Of a DNA stretch of 64,000 nt, positions 11,848-22,900 are shown in pieces. Position 1 is the first letter of the stretch. Every line of letters begins with the position of its first letter. The stretch lies in NCBI GenBank assembly GCA_024362935.1, contig JANCRA010000019.1:5018501-5082500 (forward strand), in the 5' to 3' direction. The position numbers and the translations under genes were made by a program. The DNA comes from Setophaga petechia (lineage: Eukaryota; Chordata; Aves; Passeriformes; Parulidae). The notes beneath the pieces were generated by a model, which worked only from the letters and a program-made list of their open reading frames with translations, was not told the DNA's origin and did not search any database.

Positions 11848-13534
11848 GATAGGAAGTCCCAACACCTGCAGCACTGCAGTTAAGCTAAATCTGTGGTCAG
11901 AATGTGATCCAAGATCTGTGAAAACATAGATTTCACTGAAACACCCTTCATTTTTTTTGGCTTTAGTGAAAATTTTGGGCACGCTACACTCACTATTCTG
12001 AACCTGGAATAAATGTCAGATATGAAACACAAACAACTATTCAATCTGTAAAGGATTGATTTGTGGTATGCAATTTATTCTTAAGGGAAGAATGTATAGT
12101 GTTATTAAGTGTCCGCAGATCAGTGTAAAGCAGGGTCTCTGCATTTAAAAATAAAAATTATTATTAAGAATTTCCCCATTAAATAGACCTTTTTAAAAAT
12201 ACCATATCTATACAGTAGAGTTAGTGATGCTTTTTTCAGACATTTTAAAAACAGCAAGGATCACCACTGGGTATTTGGTTTTGCTTCAGCCTGACAGTAG
12301 ATCACATTTTTAACCAGTAATTCCTGCATCAAACAAGTAATGACAGATCAGTAAGGAGTGCTTGTTTGGGGAGGGCACCAGATCTTTCTTCCAAGACTTA
12401 GAATGAAGACTGTATTGCATTCTTGATAAGATTATAGTTTCAGAGTTCAACATATATAGACTAATTTTTTATTTTAATCTGTTTGGCTTTGGCGTACAGA
12501 CACTGGATGTTAAAACTTTATTGTTTATCAGATAATGATTATTTTACAGTAAGGAAGTGAGTTAATCTCAATTGCATAGTCACTGGATGCACCTTATCTG
12601 CCTTCAGTTGGATCTGTATTGCACTGAGAAAGGGAGATAAAAATTGCTATCCATATATCACAGTTCTGTAGTTTGCATGTTGTGACCTTAAAATGTGCAA
12701 TCACATTCTGTGGGTGCTGTTTAGGAACAGCTGTTTGTGACCAATTCAATTTCTTTAAGTGAGATAGATTACAGAAACAGCTGGCTATCACATTATTAGA
12801 GATTAAGTCTTAAAGACACTGCAATTAAAATAATTATGTTATTGTTTCTTTCTGGCTGCAGAAATGCTTCTGGGGCTACGGAGATTAGTCTTGTTCAGAG
12901 TGACTCTATATTTAGAAATGACTGACTTGTTTAAACGGTGAAAGAAAAATATGCAACTTCAGTATAGCTTTTTTAATGGAATCATTACTTGTAATATTTT
13001 TTTCTTCTTTTTTTCCTGTTTGACTGAGGAAGCCTGCCACCCTTGGAGCACTTTAAAAAGTCTATGCTCTGGGCAGGTGTAGAGCCATTGAGAACTGCAG
13101 TTCAGGAAGCTTTGATTCTTCTCTGCTTCCACCAAAGTGAATGAAATGCTGTACAGAATTTGGATTATATCATGAGGTTGTCAGTGCTATCTTCACCATC
13201 ACATTGGTTTTAATTGATTTCAGACCTCAGGTACTTTCACTAACAGTCATAAGGAAACTTATCTTAAAGCTTACATAATCACTCAGCCACCATCCTCTTC
13301 TGTGCAGCTCATGGGGATTGAGTCATTCCCCCAAAATAATCCTGCAGAGATCATGTCTCTTGCATCCTCGGAATTCTTTGGGACAGCTGTGTTGTTTGAT
13401 TTTTAAGTTTAAGTGAAAATATTAGACACACACCTCTCAATGTAGATAGAGGCGGTTTTCTTTACAGTGCCAGGCAATTTACATTTCCCTTAGGAGCTTT
13501 GTCTTCAGCTCTATCTCTTGTTTTATTTTTGGTA
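11848..13534. other. Non-coding stretch, nothing recognised
   Basis: Unique-looking AT-rich sequence. Open frames are 66 codons or fewer and resemble no known protein. No element or RNA gene could be identified. Confidence 0.6.
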
Positions 13535-13995
13535 CAGCCCAAGACGGCCTGTAGCGTGCTTTGGAGGGAGAAGGTGCAGGAAGAGTGTTCTCACTCTGAT
13601 TCCAGATAGTGAATAAATTATTTGATTGTTCCCTGGAGAGCAAAGCGGCATGGCCTGCCAGTGAGCTTCAAGTCGCCCGCAGGACCTTGGGAGTGAGACC
13701 AGATGGGCTGGGAACCTGCCCAAGCCCTGGCTCCCGTGCGCTGGCTGCTCCCGCCAGCCTGCCTGCTGCGCCCCCAGCTCCCTGAGGATCCTGCTCCAAG
13801 GCCGGCCCTAAGGCAAGCCAGCGTTTGAGCCTATTTCTAACAGGCTAACTAGGCCCTTGGGTCTCCTGGCCATACTTAGCGCTTTCTGGAACAGTAAGGG
13901 AGGGATAAATCATTTATAGAGGTGAAAGCTGCTGCTTCTCTGGACTGGTAGGAGGGGCTGGTTCTAAAGCCCTCGTCACTCGCGAGTGATGCTGA
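13535..13995. promoter_or_regulatory. CpG-enriched segment, candidate regulatory region
   Basis: About 15 CpG occur in roughly 460 bp, including GCCGGCC, AGTCGCCCGC, CCCGTGCGC and ACTCGCGAGT. The surrounding kilobases have only scattered single CpG. Composition rises above the AT-rich flanks, most clearly at 13720-13820. At 13976-13989 there is a perfect 14-bp palindrome, TCACTCGCGAGTGA. Its CTCGCGAG core resembles the TCTCGCGAGA motif found in some CpG-island promoters, but the outer base differs. No gene start is visible beside it. It may be an orphan CpG island, an enhancer, or the promoter of a non-coding RNA. That role is inference; the base composition and palindrome are seen directly. 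Confidence 0.35.
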
Positions 13996-14621
13996 AAAGT
14001 GCTACAATGTAATGATTTCCTGTTCTGAATTCTGATGTAGAGGTCTTATTAGATAGTCTGGAGGGGAAACAGAAAGTAACAAGGACAAAAAAAATAATGC
14101 TGCGAGCAAAAGAGATGGCGAAGGCTTTTTGAATAACTATCATGATTTTTCAGATGTAAAGTGTCAGCCTTCATTGTGTCTGTGTTACCAGGCACATTTT
14201 AGCACATGTTTAGATTAGAGAGTTTGTTTGTTTGTAGCTCAGAACTGTGACAGAAATGTGGGATCAATATTTAGCTAGTGCAACTGTAATTCCTCATCTG
14301 ATGAAAGTAAAATTATAAGAAATGAAAGATGTTTTACTAACTGGAAATATTTTCCCTTGCCATGCTAAAAGTCAGTCTTCTACCAAGGCCTTTCTCACGG
14401 GGTTCCCTCATACAACCTCTAGTTGTGCCTGAGTTACTCAAGTGCTTTGGTTAATTTGGAATGATGATGGATGTTCAGAGAGAGTGGGAAGCATTACCTT
14501 CTCCAGAACAAAGGCATGAGCATGGATGGTGGGCTGAAGATGCATATCCATGTAGTCTGGATACTCCTGTCTGGCTGCCCAGGTATTTTGTTCCCACAGC
14601 AAACAAACTTTTGAAGATGGT

Positions 14622-15204
14622 TGTATTGCATCTGGCTGAGGTGCTCATTTTCCCCAGCAGCCTTTAAAGTTCTGTGTTTTGCACTGGTCCCTAGAAAGGG
14701 TGACACACAACAAACCCAGTGTTTTGGCTACTTCTGAACAACACTGGCACGCCATCAGTGATGTGTCTCAACATTTCCTCCCCCAAATCAAGGGGCTGGT
14801 GGGCAAGAACCTGGGAAGAGACACAACCAGGCCAGCTGATGCCAAATTAACCAGAGATATTCCATACTGTATGACATCAGCTCAGATAAAAAAGCTGAGA
14901 GGGGGAAGATAAATGAGGGAATATTGTTATTTACAGTGTTTGCTTTCTGAAGCAACCACTCTGCATGTGAAAGCCCTGCTTCCCAGGAAGTGTCTGAACA
15001 TTACCTGCTGATGGAAAGTAGAGAATAAACTTTTTTTTTACTCTTTGCTTATATGCACAAAAAATTTTGCTCTTGCTTTAGTAAACTGCTTTTGCTCCAA
15101 CTAGGAGTTGTTTTCCATCTTATATTCTCTCCTGTCCACCTGGGAAGGGGAATGGTTGACTGGCTTGGAGGGCATCTGGTGTCCAACCAAGGTCAACCCA
15201 GAAC
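14622..15204 (+). mobile_element. ERVL-type solo LTR, nearly complete, plus strand
   Basis: The sequence follows the avian ERVL-type LTR along its length. It starts at about 14622 near CTGGCTGAGGTGCTCATTTT and passes through the GTTTTGGCTACTTCTGAACA block. It continues through the GATATTCCATACTGTATGAC block just upstream of a TATA-like GATAAAAAAG (14885-14894), then through the CCCTGCTTCCCAGGAAG and CTGATGGAAAGTAG blocks. It ends at about 15204. AATAAA lies at 15024-15029. No gag, pol or env-like sequence is found on either side, so this is a solo LTR or an isolated remnant. I saw no clear target-site duplication. The upstream open frame at 14461-14667 crosses into the LTR and is not a gene. 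Confidence 0.85.
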
Positions 15205-17579
15205 GGTGTATGCAAAATAGATAAAGTGTCAACTTAAATAACTGTGACACCAAGTCAAATGATTGAACACCAAATTTCCTGAAAGTGCAGTCAAAAAGAG
15301 TGGAGGCAGTATTTAATGATGGAGTCAAAGCACATGGGAAATAAATGCTGGTTCCACAGTCACAACAGAATTGCATGGGAATGTGGTAGTAGAGCTATTC
15401 TTAAAATTCTGCTGCTATTCCTGAAGATAGGGAACAGTTTTGCTCCAATTATGCTAAAATGAAGTAGATGCCTAAGACAGTATGGCGAAAACTGTGGGTA
15501 TGTTCTCTAATTATCCAAGGATAGTCATATTTAATAATTATTGAAGTAAACAGTGGAAAATATTTGAAGTGCTCCTGTGCAAGAAGCCACATAACATATG
15601 GCAGTCATCACCAAGACACAGTTGAATGACTGTAGGAGGACTGTGAACGACATATTTTGTGTCCTTCCAGGATAACATATTTTCTTTATACATATTCATT
15701 CCTTTGGGTTTTTATGGGATTTGGAACCTGAACATCAAGTGTGGATTGAGCAGTGAAAAGTCTTAGAGGCCAAAGGGTGCAGGTGCATCATTTGGCATGA
15801 AGTGTTCTAAGGATTGTTAGCACCAACATGGGTAAGCTGGAGTCTAGCACATGTGTGCTGCACAGTGGGTTGATGGGGGGAAACCTCAGTGTTAATGCAG
15901 GCCCCAACTGATATATATGCATGCTGCAACACAGAAAAAGTTAGACTGAACATGGCACTGCCTTCCTGTGATCAAGGACCACATAAGTCTTTTGTGTGTC
16001 TTTTCCATTGTACTACTGCATTTATTGCACTGAGATTTGTCCTTGCTGATTTTTTTTAAGCTAGTAAGTGTGCAATATTTACAGAATGGCTTTGAGTATA
16101 ACAGAAAAGCTGCAAAATATTTATACCCAGACTGAAGTTAAGTATAATGGGCCTTTATGTTGCCTCTCTTTCCACCAGTTGATCTCCTTCAGCATTGCAT
16201 CCAGTGGATGTACAGTTGTCTGTCTTTCGCTACTTACCCATCTCACCCACTCATGCATCTCTGTCAACCTGCTTCAGATCCCGACCTGCTGTGGCCTCAT
16301 TCCCTCTCCAGGCAGGTACATGGCTCCTGCTGAGGGGGTGTGTGTGCTGAACAGCCCACTGTCCCTGGCAGTGACCTCAGTGGTGATGTATTGTCTCTGT
16401 GACCAGCATCTCCTGCCTGGTGTCCTGATCCTGAATAAACCAGAGCTCAGATAAAACTTAGGCACCCCTTTAGGCACCAAGAAGTCTTTCAGCAAAAATT
16501 TTCATTTTGTCTCATATGTAGATAGCTTTTAAGAGGAGATATTTTTTTTGGAGCTGTTAAACACAGCCTGTTTCCTAAGAGAGCATAGATGCAGGGATCT
16601 GAAGAAAATCTCTTTTTGATTATTTGGTAGTCTTTTGTGACACAGGGAAGACTGTTTAAAATGGGAATCATATCATCTGCTCAAAAGAAAAGAAAACATG
16701 AATGAAAACGCAAGGGAGCAGCACTTCACCTACCTTAAAACTGTGAATAGTCCTCTCTTGTTGGGTTCACCTCATTACTGATTGAGTTTATATTCTTTTT
16801 GATTTATGTTGATTACTTTGGAGATAGACTTTTATGTATTGCCTTCCTTTTAGACAGAAGTCTTTCCTCCACTGGGTAAAACTTGAATTCTATTTTTCTG
16901 TAAATGCTGACAAGATAGGAAGTAGTTCATTCTCAGGTGAGCCATTTTGCTCTTTATCCATGATATCATGGTGCTCTTGCAAACCTGAAATACTATTTTA
17001 GAGCATGCTTACAATAAAGGAAGGAGTGCTCAGAACTCTTCCTGCAGTGACCTGTTGCCTTTGGCACACCTAATTTAAAAAGGCTTTTAAACACCTTTTC
17101 TTGAGAGGCTCTCTATTCTTTCAAAAGAACATGTTAATCAAGATGTGATGCTACTCATTTTTTGGCAGAACTCTCTTTAGGTGTTTCTGGTGTTGAAAGG
17201 GTTTTCCTGCTTTAATAATTTGCAGCTTTTGAAGGTTTTTCTCATCTCAGTTAGATGGAATATCAAACATAATTTTTTTAACCAACTGGTTGGTTAGAAT
17301 AAAGAAAAAAAAAACATTTTATTTTAAAACTTTAATTTTAAATTGTTGTAAAACCAGAAAAAGCTAAATCCAACTGTTTTAAAGTTAAAATATTTCTGTT
17401 TTCTTTTAATACTTTAAACAGAAAATTTAAACAAACCTGTTCCCTTTCCCTGGAAATCTAAATGTTAGATGTAGCACACAGAACAAAGGATTCTCAAGAA
17501 GTGTTTTAGTTTAGACTGTCTGGTTTAAGTTAGGGTAATCTATGCTGGGAATTTCTGGTAATGGGGTACTAAGCAAGGC
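15205..17579. other. Non-coding stretch, nothing recognised
   Basis: AT-rich sequence. The longest open frame (16068-16454, 128 codons) has no recognisable domain. It overlaps another open frame on the opposite strand and has no convincing splice or promoter context. I treat it as chance. Confidence 0.55.
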
Positions 17580-17672
17580 ATAGGTAATTCTAGGTTAACA
17601 GGTTTGGCACTATGTGTGGCAATGATTTCAGAGAAGCCTTCTCAAGATGGGCCTCTGGAACCAGAGCCATAT
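17580..17672 (+). repeat. Unidentified dispersed repeat, copy A
   Basis: It shares with copy B at 18098-18220 the core TGTGGCARTGATTTCAGRGA, then an AGYCTTYTCA-like block and CTGGAACCA, plus a weaker similarity upstream around TAATTCTA and GGTTAACA. The two lie in the same orientation about 0.5 kb apart. I cannot name the family. They may be two insertions of one old element or a local duplication. Confidence 0.45.
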
Positions 17673-18097
17673 AATTACTCATTCCTTGCTTAGGAAAAGT
17701 GCTTAGGATACAAGGCAAGGAATAAAAGATTGTTGAAGTCTTGGGTATAGGACAGCTAGAATACTTGTTTCAATTCCATGCTTTAGGTCTACTTTTTATA
17801 AATTAGTGAAGATCAGGGACAAGCAAAAATAAATAAAGGAAACCCAAAAGATTCTGAAAATTACTTCTATCAATTATCACTAAGCATTCTCTACATCACT
17901 ACAGAGAATTTAACAATATGAATACAGAAGTAAATTCTGTTAAAATCTTTCTGTTGTAGCATTCAGTAACCCTAGTAATGACCAGAGTATGAATTCCCTC
18001 ATCATCATAGTACACTATACTGGCAGTAGTGTGATAGTAGATGTTGGCAGCTGCTCTTCAAACATGCAGCAGCCAAGCAGGGAGCTGGTGAAGGTCA

Positions 18098-18220
18098 GTT
18101 ATTCTATAGCTAATAACTTTGCCAACTCACCAAGCTTTGTGCTACAATTCGTGAGGTGTGGCAGTGATTTCAGGGAAGTCTTTTCAGTCTCCTCAAGACA
18201 TGTTTCTGGAACCATAGGAC
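18098..18220 (+). repeat. Unidentified dispersed repeat, copy B
   Basis: This is the partner of copy A at 17580-17672. The core at about 18158-18177 differs from A by two transitions. B carries roughly 10 extra bases before CTCAAGA. The shared part continues to TTTCTGGAACCATAGGACA. An open frame at 17989-18225 spans this copy but is not supported as a gene. Confidence 0.45.
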
Positions 18221-19833
18221 AATAGATACAGAAGCAGCTTATGTCCAAGAGGGAGGCAGTAGGTTGCCATAGTGAATGTAAATGCTGAACTGGTGTTTGT
18301 CCTCAGCTAAGCTGCTTTAATGTTTTTAATCACTATAGAAGTTTTATATTTCTTTCCATAAACGAAAATTACAGCATGATTGTTCTTTGTCTTCGTATTA
18401 AATCAGACTTTAAAGACTCTATATTCTGTTGATTTTGACCATTCTTGTATATTGGGGTGAATTATTTGTGTATTTTTTTTCCACTGACTGAGCTGTGTGA
18501 TTTCCAGCACATTTAATGATGCAGATCTTTAGCCCTGATAGAAAAGAACATGGAACAGCTGTCACCACATAGCTGGGTCTGTGCTCCCTGGTTCCTGCCA
18601 AGACCAGAAGAACAAAACTGCTGAGCTGATGCCTGTTACCCATGACCCAGATGAGGTTAAAAGTGCTGCCAGTGATTGTGCTTGTAGCAGGGACCTGAGG
18701 TGACAAAGGAGTTGTCATAGAAACTCCCAGGGATGAAAATTCTAACTTTGTTTTTCACACTCAAATTTAAATTTCTGATCAGGCTTCCTGGTTAGATCTG
18801 ACCTTTGGAACAACCTCTCTCTTTCTGTTTTATTGTACAGGGGAGCTGTAACTGTAGGTTGTTTCATACATCCTGTAATCTTGTTTCACCTTCGAATTGT
18901 GGCTAACCTGATGAGCGCTGCTGTCAAGGTTCCCTGAAAATGTCACAAACAAAAGAAAGAAAAATACCTTGGCTGATGACTGGTGCCTGCATATCCTGCC
19001 TTCCTACCTTTTCATCGTCCTTGTGTCTCAATGACTATTGGGTTTTATGGAAAAATGTTTCTGAAAACCAAATACTTGACTAGGAAAAGAGTAAGAGAGC
19101 ACATTTTTTTCTGTAGTTTTGTAAATTTATCATGTCTGTTGTTTTTCCAATGTGAAGGTTTGGAAGGAAGGAGAGCATTACTACCAGAAAAACAGAAATG
19201 CTATTTCAGTTTTGAAATACTTGGTGTGGTTCAACTTCAGTTGTTCTCACAGCCTAATATCCAGCTGCATAGAAACTGATAAGCATTCAAATTAAACACA
19301 AATACAGATTCTATTATTTAATACCCTTCCTTGAGTCTCTCATCTGATTTCAGTGTTTCTGTTTCAAGGGGTGTATTTTTTTTTTTATTCTTGTTGGTTT
19401 TTGGTTTTTAATAAAATATTTAGGCTTCTTTGTTTTTTATTTCAAGAGCAAATCTAAATAATTTCATCTTGAGGCACTTGTCTGACAAGGCATTCATGTC
19501 CCACTTTTTACTGGGCTGTTTTAAAATCTTACCCCCGAAGAATCTAAGTATTTACTACACTTAGGCTTTCTTTGTTTTGTTCTGGTGTGGTCCTGAAGGC
19601 TTTCTGGCTTTGATGGATTTGTCAAGGTTAAATAAAGGAAGAGTGATTTTCAGGCGTTATGTTGCACTGTTTCTGAAGACACTGTGTGGATGTTTTTGTT
19701 TGTCAGCTTTGTAACTGCTTTTGAAATCTCTCTTCACATTTGTCCTGAGCAGCTGTATTAAAAGGCTGAGATAAACTTCATTACAATGAAATATTGGCAA
19801 GATGGAATATTGGAAGCAAGAATAAATTAAAAG
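18221..19833. other. Non-coding stretch, nothing recognised
   Basis: Unique-looking sequence with open frames of 99 codons or fewer on both strands, none resembling a known protein. A short T-run lies at 19376-19386. No element was identified. Confidence 0.55.
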
Positions 19834-19925
19834 AATAATCTCAATGTGTCTTAGGATAATTTTATTATCCTAAGATTATTTAATTGTAAAATTTTGCTTC
19901 TCTTTTGTCACTTCAATTGAAGTGA
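19834..19925. repeat. Cluster of perfect inverted repeats
   Basis: CTTAGGATAAT at 19850-19860 and ATTATCCTAAG at 19864-19874 form an 11-bp perfect stem with a 3-nt loop. Outer arms AATAATC (19834-19840) and GATTATT (19874-19880) are also complementary, leaving a bulge on the left side. Some 30 bp on, TCACTTCAATTGAAGTGA at 19908-19925 is an 18-bp perfect palindrome. Both arms were checked base by base. The function is unknown. They could be the remains of a small inverted-repeat element or simply chance structure. Confidence 0.7.
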
Positions 19926-22900
19926 ATTGAATGTGGGGGTTACAAAAGCTCCCTTAAACTTTCAAGACTGGTGAAATCATTTGAGAGTGCTAGCTTGAAG
20001 AATTTGGTTATGAAAATTAATGACTATCTACAGATGGACAAAAAGATTTTGTGATGCAGATATTCTTCTTTCACTGCCTTTCACTGTTTTCTCTGCTGTA
20101 TTTCAAGGGTACAGATGATAAAGAAATTTTGCTCTTTACTGAGTATCACTGGGCTGTCTTCAGTCTTTTGGGGAAATGGAAATCTCTGCTTTCAGTAGAG
20201 GGATGTTTGATGCTGTGAATGCAAGTGGTGAATGCAAGTGGGAGTCTAAAATTACTAATGGGAATCTTCTGTGAATTACTTGTATTGATGTAGACATGAG
20301 CTAAATCACATATCCTTAAAGCTGTGACTTGACATAGATTCTCAAAGGAATGTGCACATAACTGCATAAAGTGCTTGCAAAAGAAAGACTTTACTAGGAT
20401 GCAGAAAGAAAAGTACAGTGGAAGTAGGGGCGGTAGAATGAATTAACTCACCTCTGTGCTTTAGCCCTGCAGGCTCTCCATAGAAACAGTTGCAAAGTAG
20501 AAGTATCAAAACTTAATATTGTAGCTGGTACTGTTGAGTTTAAACCTGGAAATCATTTAGTCTCAAATAAATTTTGAATTCTTCTGTGTTAATCAAAAGC
20601 AACAAAATATTGTGAGTTAGCCAGCCTCAGTCGAAGATGTGTATATAGCCAGCTGCCTCACAAGTTTTTGTTTTCTCTTGATCCCACTAAACCTTAAAAT
20701 GGAATGAAAACAGCTGTTATTTTGTATTTAAGCTTTAAATTCCCAAGGTGCAAAGGAAGATAAGATTTAAGAAAAAAAGGAAGAGATTTGGACTGCCCAG
20801 GAGATTTGTTTGAGTTTTGGGATTTACTGATTCATAGATACAAACATAGTTATAATTTTCAAGCTGTGTCAACGGATGTTTTTAATGTTAATTTTGAGGA
20901 CTCTAAATTAACACCTCACATTTTTCACATGAGAGGCTTTGTAAATAAACATTTTTGTCCATATTTTCTTGAACAACATGAACACTTTGAAAAGCTGTTA
21001 GAGGCTACTTGAGCATCACAGTCCAGCTTAAAAATATATGGGTTTTTTTTTTCCCTTCTCCTCTGTGTAAAGGTTATTTTGCCAACATGTTGAAATTAGG
21101 TGAGTCCATTGCCTTTTTCTTTAAAATAAACTCATCTGAAGAATCTCTGTTTTATTAATACATTTTATCCCTAGTTCTTAATCAAAATATTTTCTCTATC
21201 TCACTGATATCCACTTCTTTTCAAAACAGATATCAAAGTCTGAGTACAGATCAAGGTTCTTTCCATTTTTCAAACCTGACTTTTGTTGGAGTATGGCTAA
21301 AACTGCTATCAAGGTCATCATACATACAACCTCTGCAGTTCTCCTAAACTTTATGGATTTCTTCTTGGAATAGCTTTCCCATGATTATATATTCAGTTTT
21401 GATGGCAAATTGGCAGTTTGTGGAAGTTTCCTTTTCTAGGCCATTAGGAAACCAGGTCTGATCTGTCTTTTCAGTGTTTATAGGAGGGTAAAATGTGTCA
21501 AAATTAAGCATGTATAATATTTCAATCTTGTCAAAAGATTAAAAATTTAAAATATAATTTCATTTGTTTTTTAGAAACTGTTTAATGTCATTAATTTTTG
21601 GCATGCCTAGAATTCTTCCTTGAATTTTTTCATCTCGAATAGCTTGTGTTTCTAGCTAACACTGGAAAAATAAATGAGTCAGATGCGTGTGCTTGTGGTG
21701 ATGAGTCAAGATTACTGTCTAGAATGCAGACAGCAGGAGGATAGTGGTGATTTCAAAGTGGTTATTAATGTGTTAGTGAGTGAAACTCACAACTCATTTC
21801 ATCTAAATCAAGAAAGACTTGTCAGATAGTAATGTATTTTTGGTTTTATGCCACTTGGGCAGAATTTAACATGCTAGTAGCAATGTGCTCTTTATGCCTC
21901 CCTTATTATTTTTATGATATTTCATTCTTTATAGAAAACTGAAAATTGGGGCAAAAACCATTACATGCTATAAATGATTGATTTCTTGGTATTGACAATC
22001 CAGAAGTGATAATTTGTCAATTTATGACTCAAAGTGCAAAAGTAGCTGAATTTGCAAGTTACATTTTAATATAGCTGCAGTTTTGTATGGCACTCAGGTC
22101 CCTTAAAATAGAACCTTTCTTTTTGGTACTAAATGGAAGATTCCAGTAAATTCTGCATTTGCAAGGTTATCCTGAATGCTATATACATGTGAACATGTGA
22201 GTGGATATAGTTGTGAGCTTCCATGTAATGTGCATAGCAGTGTATTCTTTAATAGACAAATAAGAATGCAGATGATTTTTTTTTTTTTCCTTCAAACTAT
22301 GAAAAAAACAATTTCAAAATCTAAGATTGCATGAATACATAGCTCGTCTCTTGTATTTATACAAGCTCTACAGTTAATCCACACACACCAAATCTCACTC
22401 TGCAGTAGTTAATTTCTTCACTGAAGACTGATGCCTGTAAATGTGAGGAGTATTTTTGACTTCCAAAATGTAGTTTCAGGAAAGCAAATTCTCTTTTTTT
22501 TAGATACATAGCTTATAGAGACACATATATTTTTTCTGTATTGGTAAAACTCAATATGAAAATATTTTCTGGCATCTGACATATGCATATGTTATGATAG
22601 TATAAGTAGAAGTGGTTTTGCTTTTACTTACTTGAATGGAGGTGTGGAACCTTCATGCTTATAGGTAAAAACTTCACTCAAGAAGGCTTTGAGCAAATTA
22701 GCTTGTGTTGAAGTTGGATATGAGATCATACCCAACTTTGATTAACCATTTATTAATCCTTCAGACTCTCTCTTTCAACCTTTGTATGACTGTTGAAAAA
22801 AGAAAAAAAATGGAGGGAAAAAAGAAAAAGAAAAAAAACCCCTCAAATTCTTGTGAAAAGCTTGAAGGCTTGCTCTGTGTTTATTCAAGAAATTTAAGCT

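Noticed and set aside
16068..16454. 128-codon plus-strand open frame with Cys-rich hydrophobic product
   Set aside because: No family resemblance, no promoter or splice support, and an opposing open frame overlaps it.
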